Origin: Phoronis australis
Taxonomy: Eukaryota > Phoronida > Phoronidae
DNA: 64,000 nucleotides
Assembly: GCA_002633005.1 (NCBI GenBank)
Contig: NMRA01000683.1
Span: 57,874 to 121,873 of the forward strand
Reading direction: 5' to 3'
The notes below the pieces were generated by a model that worked only from the letters and a program-made list of their open reading frames with translations, was not told the origin of the DNA and did not search any database. Position numbers and translations under genes: made by a program. This document shows positions 47,098-59,313 of the stretch, in pieces; position 1 is the first letter of the stretch, and each line of letters begins with the position of its first letter.

Positions 47098-49880
47098 GAC
47101 GTGTTAAGCCCTGAAAAGGAAATCCAGTCTTTTCATCCTGTGAACATGTCATTGTTCTGTGGCAATTGATATTTGAAAACTCCTCGCTTTTAAACTTACG
47201 CAGTTTTTGGTAAATCAATGTTGTGCTCTCTTTTTATGACATTATTTTGGAAGAGGTGGAGCCATACGGTATCTCTTTAGCCAGCCACAAACTGAAAAGA
47301 CTCACTAAACTTAAGTGCGTTACCGTAATAAGTACACATGTTATCACTCCCATCAATCATATGGTGTTTTAATTCATGTTTTATAGCTAGTTACTGGTTA
47401 CAGAAACAGTTCAACGTGACCGCTTCAATATTAAACGTGTTTTTGTTTTTTTTTGTACTGCATTCAAGTTGTTCATTGTGTTGAAAGGTTGTTAGAGTTA
47501 TTTTGGCTTACGTATTAAATTGCTGTACTGAGATCACTTTGTTTTGCTAGATGTATTCCTCAATTACCTTGAACGTTTGAAACCCACGCGTCCAATACTT
47601 TTAACGCATGGCATTTTTATCTCTTATGCAAATGTGACGAAAAGTGACAAATTCAGTGTTGGGTGGAATCATTAAGGTTTTGTACACTGCAGACCATCAC
47701 AAATGGTCAAATCTGGAATGATTCAGAGATCGCATCTCAAATGGTTGATCAGATTCATGTGCAAACTTTCAAACACAATACTTTGTGCAATGTCTTCCAA
47801 AATCTTGTCAGCCAGAGATTTGTTTTTAAAATGTTCCGCATTTGCACAAGGAGCACAACAATTAGATGTTTATCATCTCCATGAAAAAGTTGCATAAAAT
47901 GGAAACAAAATGATAATTCAGAAATCTCTAACTTTTGTGAGATTGTGTCTTCAATATTTATATGAAACCAAATTTTGCCCTGTTGTTGACACTGCTATCG
48001 GTGTACCTTCCTTTTTTGATAAATTTTACTAAGAAAGCATGGTCATGTGATTCAATTTACGCCAGATTATTAAAAAGCAAACATCAAATTCTACAGGTTT
48101 TTAACTTTTTAAACATGAACTACAAATGGCGGGTGCTTTTTCCTTTAAACAGGTAGTCACGGGTTTCAAAATGAATCGGTTGCAGACTTGAACCTTGGCC
48201 TGGTACATGTATGTTTTTGTCCATAACTAAAATGACGAATCTGTAAAATGAATTAAAGGCAGACTATTCGCATCCTTGAATACACATTAAGTTCAACTTT
48301 TCCTCCTTCCACCGGTATTGATGATCAGTATTGAAACCTGGAAACTGGTGGAATTAATTGACGTTGTCAAGGATGTAGTGCCATTAAGCAAGACATAAGG
48401 GGTTCCAGCGTCGAGTTGACACGAACAGCTGTTGATCAGTGCTATTCTCCACCAACGATAATACACATCCCGTCAACGTGTTTTATCAGCGTGACATTTC
48501 CACAAACCCTGCATTTGTGGAACGTGATCAACTATTTCCAAACACGTTGTTGATTATTTGGATAACTCTACAAGAAACCGCTGCAAAGCGCCTCGGGCAA
48601 CACAAACTCTCATCGACATCGTGTGCGCAAATCAGTCACCAGGTGGCGAGACCGCCTCGCCGACGCCCGGCTCATCAAGATCTCAGTGTCAAACAACTTT
48701 GTCTCGGACATCGACAATTCGTGTGCCTGCGCAAAAACGTTCTGTATAAATACAATTCAGGAGTAAGAGAAATAGAAGAAATAAGAATCAGTTATCAAGA
48801 GAAGATAGTATCGGTTCACGTTGCTTTTAATCTTCGATATTTTAAATTAAGGTCATGTTTCTCGTTGTCTGTGAAAGTACCTCAGTACGCGGTAACATTG
48901 AAGATACATCTAACTCTTACCAGCTATCACCACTCGAAATATTATTGTTATTATCATTATTTATTTGTTACAGTGACATAAGGGTGCCAGTGAATACAAA
49001 CTTAAAGACAGAACATTCACCACACACCCCAGCCTCAATGGGCTTACTTAGTCCGCTAATAATAATTAAACCATTATATAACAAATTGCACACGCTCAAA
49101 TATGACCACTTCAGACTAGTTTATAAACAAATAAAATTTTTCCTTAAATGAAAGCTATTGAGCTTTCATTCAATTGGCATTGTTAAGTGGTGCCTGAAGA
49201 TTGTTACACAGATGTCTTGAAAAAAAGATCCGATTTATCACCCTCATTTAGTAATTTTACCACACCACCCCTCGTTATGCAATTTTGAGGTTATGATCAA
49301 TACACTGCTTTACCAAATCTGTCCCCACTGCTATGAGATTGAAACTTAGACAAAGTGTTGACAAAACATGTTACTTTCATTGCTTAAAAAAATTGTCAGC
49401 CAGTGTATTAGTGAAACATTTTGGCACCTCAAATGTACTAAAATGAGAAATTTTCAAATAACTGAGACCGTAGCATGAGCACGTAAAATCAGATTGTCTT
49501 TGATGTTCTTCGATATTTTGCAACGAGTTTTTCCTGCTGAATGTTTTGAATGTTTTACTGCTTACCACCTAAGACTATAGTACTCCTAGATACCATACAT
49601 TGCTCGATTTTTGTTTAAAAGCCGATTATGTCCTCCCTTGTCAACAGGGTTAGACATGAACTCAACAAATGTAGGTCTTTTGATTTACAGTTGAATGCTT
49701 TGTAATTTCCTCACGGGTATTTCTTCACACCTATTCAAGTCAGATTTTCTGTTCATGCAATGCGTTGTAATATCAAATGAAGTTTAGTGGCATGACCACA
49801 ACTTTTTCATACGACTTACAACAAAAAGGCCGCAGAAATTTTGCTGACGAGTTGTGTCATTGTTGGATATAACAACACAG
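47098..49880. other. No gene recognised; unexplained open frames
   Basis: A 180-codon plus-strand frame at 48439-48981 contains a CpG-rich, Arg/Pro/His-rich stretch (48590-48740). It lacks a known domain and its second half is low-complexity AT-rich sequence. A minus-strand piece at about 47727-47872 reads with clustered Cys (NCCAPCANAEH). Neither can be assigned. Confidence 0.35.
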
Positions 49881-49990
49881 GTCACATGGATATAGAACCT
49901 TGGGCGTATGTCAGACCGTTGCCCATAAATGCTCGCCATTATCTTCACTATAACAACGGGAACAATGACGATGCTGCTCTATGCGACCAG
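49881..49990 (+). CDS. Possible isolated exon, unknown protein
   Basis: The segment follows AACAACACAG and ends CCAG/GTTTGC. In one frame it reads HMDIEPWAYVRPLP then NARHYLHYNNGNND and ends LCDQ, a composition that looks coding. The frame stays open about 30 codons upstream of the acceptor and stops (TGA) 11 bases after the donor, as expected of an exon. No family is recognised and no partner exon was found, so this is tentative. Confidence 0.25.
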
Positions 49991-51880
49991 GTTTGCCGTG
50001 GATGACCACAGAAGCGGAATCCCAAAGTATCCACAAAAACTTATCATACACCTCAGTAACTCTTACCGCGCACACGAATCCATTCCCTGAAACCTAAACA
50101 CCAATTTTTTTATATCCATGTATCGTGTAGTATTGCTCATGGTACAGGTTTAGATTCCGTTGTATTAAGATATCAATCGCCATCACTGTAATACGTAGTT
50201 TGAGTAAAATTTCTAGACAATGAATTTTATGGATTTATTATCTTTTAAGTGAAGGGTAAACTTCAAATTCTGCACTGGTTTTTCAAAAGTAATCACACAT
50301 CTAAAAGGTAAAACCATGTTTGAAAAGTTTGTTCCTTATCTCATTTGAAAGTTGTTTACCTCACAGACAACACATCTATGTTGAAAATACTCCTTGTAAA
50401 AAGATATAAACACCAACCAGAGACTTTCATACTACAAAATATGTTTTCATAATACAATACAAAGATAACTGTACAGTGAAAAGTGCAAATGTTATGACTC
50501 TAATAAAATATTGCCTCCTACATCTTTTCAACAACCCTATTGCTACAGGACAGAGTCAACCACACAAAACCCAAAAAGTCAGGGAATTACATTTAAGGTG
50601 ATGTTGTCTCACTGCGAAATCACAACGTCGCTGGCAACACTGTAAATTTCTTCTTACTCACAAACTTGGGGTAGCTGTAGGTACGACACCAATGTTCTTA
50701 TCAAAAATAACCACCACAAAATGAAAAATTGCCTTGTAGGTTCCTATTAGGCAGCATTATTGCAATGAAACGGTCATGGAAAAATACATGTACTTTTGCA
50801 ACATGGTGTGCATTACAATTACCGTGCGATTACAGTTGTATATACATACTAGACCAGTTACAAAATTACTCATTTGAACCATCAAATGCTCATTTCACCA
50901 CAAACCAAGGAGTCACCAGAGCTATTGTTCCAACACAGTTCAGTACTGCAACAAAAAATCATTTCAAGTGGACATAAGCCCGCCTACTGTCACATAAAAC
51001 AACTTTTGATTTAGACAACTTACCATCATGGAATAGGTATTATTTACTGGTCACTTTTGAGCAATTTCAGAATTTCGAAAGAACTGACAATATGCATTTG
51101 CTGGAGACCATGCTCTATAAGATGGCTTGTTTAACAGTGCGTGAGTTTATGCACAAAGCATGGTCTCGAGGAATGGCAAACTGTCAATTCGCTTCAACTC
51201 CAGAAATCACTTCCCATATGAATAAGTAACAAATTGAGAGAAGTTTATAGAGTTAAATAGTCTAAATCAAAACTTTACCCCCTGGATAGAATGTGCGTTT
51301 ACAACCCGAGCCAAAGAATAAGTGAAAAAAACAGCCAAACCGCAACAGGGGGTCAAATGTCAGTACTAAATACTCTTTACAAACAAAAATCTATGATGGT
51401 AAATAGTTTAAAGCGAAAAAATATATTCAGATCAATTTCACAATTCCAAGGAAAAGAAACAGTACAGCGGTCAGAAATCACGAAACAAAAGTCTATATTT
51501 GTTGGCCACACTGACAAATACTATCAGACCAAAAAATCCAGTGGCTAAACAAAAAGAATAATGTACCCATTACCATGTGGCATTACCAACATGATTCACT
51601 GTCCCAGCATCATGATCGGAGTTTGGAAAAAAATTCAATACAGGTAAATTTAGATTTTTCCAGTTGACACAGCAGTTCTTCTGCAAACAAAGCTTGCAAC
51701 AATACAAGCCTACTTCACTACACAGCTGTGCTGACATAATAATGCCACCGGTCGATTTAGCTGATCCGCCAGAGTATTTACAGGTTCAGCCACTGTACCG
51801 TTTCCTCCCTTTGCATGTTTATAATGCTACATCCTTGGCAATCTTAAAGTGCAGATTGTCTCTTTCCAATTCATACTGCA
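49991..51880. other. No gene recognised
   Basis: AT-rich sequence with short unassigned frames, for example at 50729-50977 and 51291-51548 (Lys/Gln/Ser-rich). No motif is seen. Confidence 0.4.
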
Positions 51881-51889
51881 CTTCCTCTG

Positions 51890-52340
51890 TCATATCTCCT
51901 ACTGTTGATGTGATCAGTGAAGGTGGAGATGTCATTTTCTGGGAGCATGACAAAAGTGTCGTCCACTTATCTGAGCCAGATGGGTGGGGGTTTATGAGAA
52001 GACTCCAGAGCTGTCTTTTCAAACTCTTCCATGTATATGTCGGGTAGGATGGGAGACACAGGGGATCCCATAGCAGCTCCATGGCATTGCTGGTAGAAAC
52101 TGTTGTTGCATAAGAAATATGTAGTATAAAGACAAAAGCCCAATAGCTAGTGAATTTGCTCAACGGACAGTTCAGTGTGAAGACTAAGAGGGGGGTCATC
52201 AGACAATCTTTTGCGTACGATAGCGAGGGCCTTGTCTACAGGGACACTTTCTAGTGAAAAGAGCACTGACATCATATGACACTAACTTGTGTCCTACAGC
52301 AACTACCAGGTTCTTGACTCTGTCGACAAAGTCGGAACTA
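51890..52340 (-). mobile_element. Penelope-like element, reverse transcriptase part (inverted)
   Basis: Minus-strand translation gives DFVDRVKNL...HKLVSYDVSALFT, then PVDKALAIV, then QQCHGAAMGSPVSPILPDIY and MEEFEKTAL, then the catalytic VDD box (VDDTFVMLPEN). These are RT motifs in the order and spelling typical of Penelope-like elements. The residue before VDD is a stop codon (TAA where Tyr is expected), and a frameshift lies near 52240, so it is inactive. It is oriented opposite to its own 3' half at 52455-53240. Confidence 0.8.
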
Positions 52341-52416
52341 TTACGTGCTCTGTGTACACCTGCATGGTGTTACCCCCAGCCCCCAATCCCTCCCCCCACC
52401 CCTCCTGAACAGAGCT

Positions 52417-52679
52417 GATCGTTACATCACTGACTACCGTGACTATGTAACCGTATTGACAACTGCATTCAGTTCACCATGGAGACAGAAATCAACAGAA
52501 CCTTACCGTTCTTGGATCTCTGCATACAAGTGGTCGATAATGGTTCAATCAAAATCAAGATCTACAGGAAATCGACACATACGGACCAATACCTCCAGTT
52601 TCCTTCCAACCACCCCTTAAAGCACTAATATTCTCTTGGACAGAGGTGATCGTTACATCACTGACTACCGTGACTATGT
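52417..52679 (+). repeat. 32-bp direct repeats around the Penelope-like break
   Basis: The same 32 bases, starting GATCGTTACATCACTGACTA, occur at 52417-52448 and 52648-52679. They bracket the RT tail segment on the plus strand and lie next to the point where the element switches strand, suggesting they took part in the rearrangement. Confidence 0.8.
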
Positions 52680-53240
52680 CGAAGAGATAGACCACGTTGG
52701 GGATGCGTAGCGAGCTAAGGGATACCAAGAATGGGTGTTTACTGACCCCTGTAGCCGTAAATCTACTGAAAAGCTCGATGGCCTATCCGTTGCCATCCCA
52801 TATATAAGAAGAATATCTGAACGCCTACAACACACTTACAGAAGCCACGGTATTTCCTCTTTCATGAAACCCATCAACACCCTCCGTTCCCTACTATAAG
52901 TCAGACCCAAAGACCCAACCGCAACGGCCAAACAATGTGTGGTCATATACCAGCTGAAATGTGACCAGGATCCCAACCACACCTACATTGTAGAAAACAA
53001 GAGACTGTTCCTTACCAGATTCAAAGAACATTTGAAACTAGACAGACCAACAGCTCTGGGGGAACATATTTTGGCAACTGGGCATACCATCTCTTTGTCG
53101 TCATCCAGGATCCTAAACAAGGAACAAAATTGACATACTCGTAAGCTCAAAGAGGCCATAAACATCAACAGTCAGCGCCGTGGCGATTCTCATAATTCAA
53201 CTTACCTAGCCTTTAGAAATATCTTGCGCACATACAGCCG
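52455..53240 (+). mobile_element. Penelope-like element, RT tail and GIY-YIG part
   Basis: The plus strand reads QFTMETEINRTLPFLDL, YRKSTHTDQYLQFPSNHPLK, then after frame breaks IPYIRRISERLQ, the VVIYQLKCDQDPNHTYIVE segment, RFKEHLKLDRPTALGEHIL and ATGHTI. This is the RT C-terminal part followed by the GIY-YIG endonuclease. The GIY-YIG motif is degenerate (YIVE for YIGE/YIGQ). Stops and shifts are frequent. Confidence 0.8.
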
Positions 53241-53900
53241 ACCGGGACCGGGATTATCGCCGCAACGGACCTGCGGCGTTTTGTCAAGCATCGTACACGT
53301 CTGATGGTGAACCCTCTTTTGCGATTGCGGCAACGGTACAATGCGTGGGCTCCACACCGTTTGCTGTAAAATAAGAATAAAATAGTTATAGCCATGATAC
53401 ATTTGTTATCTAGGTTGATGAACAATTTAGAAATTATAGGCCATGGGCCGTATTTCCAGTTGTTTCATCATGTGACCATGTGAGGGGGCAACTTGGTTTT
53501 TTCTGTATTAACCATTACGCAATTGATACAGCTCATGAAAGTTCCCCCGTTTTAAGTTGCACATTTTTTGTGTGTCCAAATGTTACATTATTGAAAAGGA
53601 GGTGGTGCTAAATCCACCAAAAGACTAACACATGATGGCATCATAAACCAATCACAAGCTCAGAAATTAAGTAACTGTAAACGTAATCTAACATTGGGGC
53701 TCCCTTAGGAGATGCTGTCAATAAATGCTGCATACACTTTCAAGCAATAAGTTCATCTGATCTGTTGAGATTCTCGAAACTTACATGGGGAAGACTGCGT
53801 GAAAGAATGACTTTCCCTTGGAGATAAAGACAGTAATGTGTCCCACCGGTTGCCATTTGCACTCAAGTAACTCCCCCCACCCGGTTGGCGTTGGCTCCAG
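53241..53900. other. No gene recognised
   Basis: No known motif or repeat family is seen in this stretch. Confidence 0.4.
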
Positions 53901-54024
53901 GCAGTATCAAAAAGCATGTTATATAAGCATACTGACGCTACAAAGATTGAAGAGCAAAGAGGAAAGATTGCAAAAGTACGAAGAATGCCGAGAACAGAAC
54001 CCCCTGATTACGACCAAGATGATG
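53901..54024 (+). CDS. Possible isolated exon, unknown protein
   Basis: The segment follows TTGGCTCCAG and ends GATG/GTGAGT, a strong donor. In the frame AVSKSMLYKHTDATKIEEQR it continues RRMPRTEPPDYDQDD, and a second frame is also open with charged, coiled-coil-like sequence. No flanking exon was identified. A TE-derived or chance exon is equally possible. Confidence 0.25.
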
Positions 54025-54177
54025 GTGAGTGTTATTTTTTTTTCTGGGAGTATAATAAATTGACGCAAGTCACTGAGTCAGTGACAGTGTAGTCAGTGCC
54101 TCAATGGGAAACAGGTCACTTCAAACCCAACTCAACTCGTACCCAAGTCAAGTTTCAAAAGTATTTCAAAACTATTT

Positions 54178-55070
54178 AAGAGCGACTCCATATAAAAACC
54201 AACAGGTAGAGTCTATACCCAAAATCACAGATTTTTTTGAAACTTAGCACATGAGTTTGGTTTGGTGAGATGTAGAAAAAAATCATTTTTTAAGAATTTT
54301 CATTCATTATTTCTCTTTTTATGACCTGTAACTCCATTTTGCAACAAAATTGGGGGTTGAAGTAGGCATGGTTGAATGCATTTTACTAGCATTTGTGGTC
54401 AGGTTCAAAACAAATGAGTGATACGATTTGAAAGGGCAAAGGTTGAATGATTTAATGGCATAACTTTCAAAACTCATTTTTAATTTTGTATGTTTTGATT
54501 TTGTGAGGCAAAAACGGCTATTCTGCAGGTTTTCACTGAAGCCATTTTCGGCCAAATTTGGCACTCTGTAGCAGCCAAAACGCACCTTTCCAGATATTGA
54601 CCCTATAATAATTTGTTCAGTCATTCCTATCTTGTTCATAATCTAAAATAAAAAATCTTGCCTCTCCCGTAGTTTTTGCCTACGAAGCATTACACGAACT
54701 GCACTTCGTCCTATTTGTATGTTCTCAGTTGCCTCAGCCACCAATAGGGGGCTCTTGGAACACATAATTAGCTTGAAAAACACGACATAAAAACTTTGTA
54801 TTTTGGAGAAAAGGCAAACAGCATTACTAATTACCATTTTCTGAAAACCACATTGATGATTATTTGCTTATAGCAAAAAATTATGTACATAAATGACTGG
54901 CATGAATACTTCTAAATGACAGATGGCGCCGCTGTTTGTTTACGTGGAGACGGAAGACGCTACCTTGCTGCAATTCAAGCCTTCACGAGGTATTGCCGTC
55001 TATTTTAAATGAGAACACGGGGTTTTGGATAAATTTGGGAGGTTCTAGTGTTTTTGAACTCAACCCTGCC
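54178..55070. repeat. 893-bp duplicated segment, copy 1
   Basis: It is the same length as, and apparently identical to, 55660-56552, including all short open frames on both strands. It ends directly before the lone N at 55071, while copy 2 continues into different sequence. As at 5033, this looks like a contig end duplicated during assembly, though a recent real duplication is possible. No known coding motif is inside. Confidence 0.85.
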
Positions 55071-55071
55071 N

Positions 55072-55659
55072 TGGACAAGGCCCTGTGCCAGGCGTACGGC
55101 GAACAAACTGAGAGGGTCCTTGGCATGGTAGACAGCCAGCTGGCGCAGCATGGCTCCTAGACGGGCATTGTTGGTACCTGGCAGGAGAAATGATAATGTT
55201 AATAAGCACTGTGTATTTATAAGTCCAGTGAGAACACATCTGTCGTCCAAAAAGCGGGAACAGTCACTTTTTACAGCAGTCATACATTTTGAGAGCCAGT
55301 TGTCTCCACTGAATAATGTGTATCAAAAAGGTTCTTAAAACACAGGGCCTCTGTTAAAGTGAAAATTGCCTAAAAGCTCAAAAACCTAGTAACTTCATAA
55401 CTGCACTGCACAATAATGAATCAAGACTTTCAAAACTGAGAAACTACAACGCGACTGATTTCTGCCGTAAGTTCTGTACCACCATTGAATGTGACAAAAA
55501 CTTCTACTAGAGGGTAACCGCATGACTGGCTGGCATCACATGTCCAGTGATGTGTGCAGTAGGGATAAACTAGAACCACAGCAGGTGGGGAACAACAGTA
55601 ATAATGTTTTGAAAGTTTTGAAATAGTTTTTGCTGACCAATAATCTACAAACAGTTGTT
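55072..55659. other. Spacer between the 893-bp copies
   Basis: 588 bases that do not match the sequence before copy 1. Open on both strands near 55080-55280 but with no recognised motif. Confidence 0.45.
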
Positions 55660-56552
55660 AAGAGCGACTCCATATAAAAACCAACAGGTAGAGTCTATAC
55701 CCAAAATCACAGATTTTTTTGAAACTTAGCACATGAGTTTGGTTTGGTGAGATGTAGAAAAAAATCATTTTTTAAGAATTTTCATTCATTATTTCTCTTT
55801 TTATGACCTGTAACTCCATTTTGCAACAAAATTGGGGGTTGAAGTAGGCATGGTTGAATGCATTTTACTAGCATTTGTGGTCAGGTTCAAAACAAATGAG
55901 TGATACGATTTGAAAGGGCAAAGGTTGAATGATTTAATGGCATAACTTTCAAAACTCATTTTTAATTTTGTATGTTTTGATTTTGTGAGGCAAAAACGGC
56001 TATTCTGCAGGTTTTCACTGAAGCCATTTTCGGCCAAATTTGGCACTCTGTAGCAGCCAAAACGCACCTTTCCAGATATTGACCCTATAATAATTTGTTC
56101 AGTCATTCCTATCTTGTTCATAATCTAAAATAAAAAATCTTGCCTCTCCCGTAGTTTTTGCCTACGAAGCATTACACGAACTGCACTTCGTCCTATTTGT
56201 ATGTTCTCAGTTGCCTCAGCCACCAATAGGGGGCTCTTGGAACACATAATTAGCTTGAAAAACACGACATAAAAACTTTGTATTTTGGAGAAAAGGCAAA
56301 CAGCATTACTAATTACCATTTTCTGAAAACCACATTGATGATTATTTGCTTATAGCAAAAAATTATGTACATAAATGACTGGCATGAATACTTCTAAATG
56401 ACAGATGGCGCCGCTGTTTGTTTACGTGGAGACGGAAGACGCTACCTTGCTGCAATTCAAGCCTTCACGAGGTATTGCCGTCTATTTTAAATGAGAACAC
56501 GGGGTTTTGGATAAATTTGGGAGGTTCTAGTGTTTTTGAACTCAACCCTGCC
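55660..56552. repeat. 893-bp duplicated segment, copy 2
   Basis: Counterpart of 54178-55070. It runs on into CTTCCTCTTGTTTC-type sequence and then the MITE at 56622, so it is probably the correctly placed copy. Confidence 0.85.
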
Positions 56553-56621
56553 TTCCTCTTGTTTCTATCTTCCATGTTCGAGCCACAGGCAAAGGAAGGC
56601 ACTCAAGGGGTATAGCCCACT

Positions 56622-56930
56622 GGTGGATTTAGGGGGGAGATGGCCCCCCTAAAATTCTCCCAGATTCCATTTGGCAGTTCAGTGTGCGAATTGCTGACCG
56701 CTTTATGCATGCACCTAGGGGGGGGGGGGGGGGGNGGCGAATGCACAATGCATAGCCCTGAACAAACCCGTTTACCCATTTTTTTTTAGTAATAAGTTCC
56801 GCAAACCCAAAAGTTCAAGATCCCCTACATACCTACATTTTAGGCTGGGTGCGCGCATATGGCGAAATTCTGGTTATTCCTGTGCCCTACCCCCCCAAAT
56901 TAAAATCCTGGATCCGCCCCTGTAGAACCC
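56622..56930. mobile_element. MITE with GGTGGATTTAGG / CCTGGATCCGCCCCTG ends
   Basis: The left end reads GGTGGATTTAGGGGGG and the right end CCCCCCCAAATTAAAATCC then TGGATCCGCCCCTG, an imperfect inverted pair. A long G-run with a single N at 56735 lies inside. It shares its core with 19856-20035. Confidence 0.6.
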
Positions 56931-58116
56931 TGTTCAGTGCAAAAATCCTGGGTCAACAGTCATTGTAACTTTGGGTTCATATTGTAATGTCCCTGCACGT
57001 TGCTATTTTCAGTTGTCACCAGTTTCCCTCTCCCCCACACACCGAGCACCCTAACCTTGAATATTTCTGACCGTGTGACCATCAATGGTGTACAAAGGCA
57101 AACATTCACAGTCAATAGAAAATAATTCACGAGACAATTTTATTAATGACTTATTTATGACAGACACGAAATAAACAGAAGTAACGGTCTCTGATTTCAT
57201 AGCAAACATACTGAGTGACTCTGTGGTGTAGCAAGGGATGGTCGGTGGGGCACAAGGTGCTCGCTATGCCACTGGACTGTAATTTCCCCTTAACTGCAAA
57301 CTACGATTAACTACGATACAAGATATACCGTAATATATGGCGAGCACAGTAATCTCCAATTATGATAAAATCAAACTACCATTATCACATCTGAATCTTT
57401 GTCCCTCTTTTGCTCTGATAACTGCCTTTCATTCTCTACGGCCACCATTCCACCCTCGCCAACTAAGATCCATTTTGCATCTGACGTGGCAACTACAATT
57501 GCAAAATAGGCCAGCACCTTTTCTACTTAAGCCACAGACGAACTTTGCTTTTCAATCCACCCACTCACTCTTGTTTCGACCATGAACCATTCTATCGCTT
57601 ACAACCAAAGACTAACTAGGCCCTGGCCAATATTCACTTGGCCCTCATCAGTCTGTCATTCAGCCCCTGGCCAGCATCCATACTTACTTGAATTCTTCCT
57701 AGCTACTACTCATTCTCCTTCAGATGCCACCCACTAGTTTCAGTTCATCCAAACACTCATCATGTCTACATTTATTCTTGTTTCTAACAGTCACTAATTG
57801 ATAAAATGATACTAATTCCTAAGAATGAATACTTCTTGTGATTCTTCATAACAAAATAATCAACCTAATAAGATAATACTATACAGTTACTTGAGCTGAG
57901 CTGTAGACACTGTCCACCTAACTGTTCCAAGTTTAGTTGTAAACCCCCTCACTGATCGATACGAGTGAAACAAAAATCAACAATTCAAAACTGCTACAAA
58001 CCAACTGCTGACCATCCCCAACCAGACATAAATCCCGGCAGCTAAACATTACAAAGAAAGCATTAAATTTGAGACCTTCACATATTTTTGACTGGTCATT
58101 AAGCTACAAAACTAGG
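56931..58116. other. 3' flank of the minus-strand gene
   Basis: No exon recognised. TTTATT words on the plus strand at about 57141 and 57769 would read AATAAA on the minus strand and could serve as poly(A) signals for the gene ending at 58117. Confidence 0.4.
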
Positions 58117-59313
58117 CTAAACATTGAGCTCATTTATCACTTCGTTCAGTAAATCTGATGACATAACAGCATCTTCGGCAGAAATAGCATCGTCATCATC
58201 AACATTTTCAGGAGAGCCTAAACGCATTGCTGCAGACAACCTCGAAAAAAATCCAGCAATCTGCGATTCACTTAACCATTCATCACAAGTAAACATTTTC
58301 CCAGTGGGTTCTCGTAATGTTTTCATCATTTTCGCCACTTCCGAGGGTGAACGTTTTTTACCTGACTTTTCTCCTTCATCAAATATCTTTGTCAGAAAGT
58401 TCTTGACCTTTACTGAAAATCTTGTCGACCTTCTACCTTTTTTCAATGCCCACCCTATTACTTCAGCATTGGTCTCATCCACACTGTACTCTGAGGCTGC
58501 CTCAAATGATGCTCCAGTTCTTGCACTTAAAAGCATTTCTGACCACTGTCGTGCGATGTGATCATACGTAGTTTCCCTTTGTAAATGTTTGGAGTGGATA
58601 CCCACATCCAAATGCTGACTCAGTTCTGCGTCGCTAGCAAAGAATTTCGAGCAGCCATGCTGGGTGCACGGGAACTTTTGTTGAGGCTCTTCACTAGAAA
58701 CAATGCCAACCTTAACTCTTGGTGTTGAAAATTCACCATGTCTAAGGACGTTAGTAGATTTCAGAGACATAGGTTTTCCCATTTTCTCAGTGTTTGTAAG
58801 CAGCTTACCGTCACCTATATGGAAAGATTTCCACACGCGAATTCCTTGAGTGGAATAGTGGAAATTTGTAAATGTGCTAATACCAGGAACTGAGTATTTT
58901 GGAAAAGACTTTGGTGCATTGACTGTACATGCAGACACATAACATCCCTTCACACCGCCACTGGAAAGTAATGCTTCTTTCAAATCCAAAAAATTTCTGA
59001 TATTGTTTCCTTCAGCTACAAAGTACTTTGCGTGTTGTTTTAGTGGAGCAATCTTGCGATCACAGAGATCCTTTCCCTTTTGACTTTCACTAAAGTCATA
59101 CCTAGAAACAGAAATGCCGGTAGATTGTGACAAGGCTGCAATGTTTAGGAGCAGAGGAGCTGAGTGGTAACATCCAGCATTATCTGAGCGTAGAAAGGCC
59201 TCGGTGATCTCAGGTTTGGCCTTCTTCACTTGTCGCAAAACATCTAGTATGAGGCAACAAACTGTGTGCCAATCTTGTTTGCACGTATCGAGAGTGTGCA
59301 CATAAGTGCGTAC
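58117..59313 (-). CDS. Minus-strand gene, last exon: DDE-like core and C2H2 finger
   Basis: 398 codons plus stop. The acceptor is CATGTTATAG/GTACG. It encodes HTLDTCKQDWHTVCCLILD, RSDNAGCYHSAPLLLN, the SESQKGKDLCDRKIAPLK segment, VWKSFHIGDGKLL, then the C2H2 finger CTQHGCSKFF...LSQHLDVGIHSKH and an acidic C terminus. The Asp in RSDNAG fits the second catalytic residue; the third could be in SESQKGKD. TAG stop at 58117-58119. Confidence 0.85.
   Translation of the reverse strand, partial: VRTYVHTLDTCKQDWHTVCCLILDVLRQVKKAKPEITEAFLRSDNAGCYHSAPLLLNIAALSQSTGISVSRYDFSESQKGKDLCDRKIAPLKQHAKYFVAEGNNIRNFLDLKEALLSSGGVKGCYVSACTVNAPKSFPKYSVPGISTFTNFHYSTQGIRVWKSFHIGDGKLLTNTEKMGKPMSLKSTNVLRHGEFSTPRVKVGIVSSEEPQQKFPCTQHGCSKFFASDAELSQHLDVGIHSKHLQRETTYDHIARQWSEMLLSARTGASFEAASEYSVDETNAEVIGWALKKGRRSTRFSVKVKNFLTKIFDEGEKSGKKRSPSEVAKMMKTLREPTGKMFTCDEWLSESQIAGFFSRLSAAMRLGSPENVDDDDAISAEDAVMSSDLLNEVINELNV

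Noticed and set aside
48439-48981. 180-codon plus-strand frame
   Set aside because: Long for this window but no domain, no clear homologue and a low-complexity second half; left as unexplained rather than called a gene.
54319-54639. 106-codon minus-strand frame, repeated identically at 55801-56121
   Set aside because: The identity only reflects the 893-bp duplicated segment; the peptide has no known motif and AT-rich composition.
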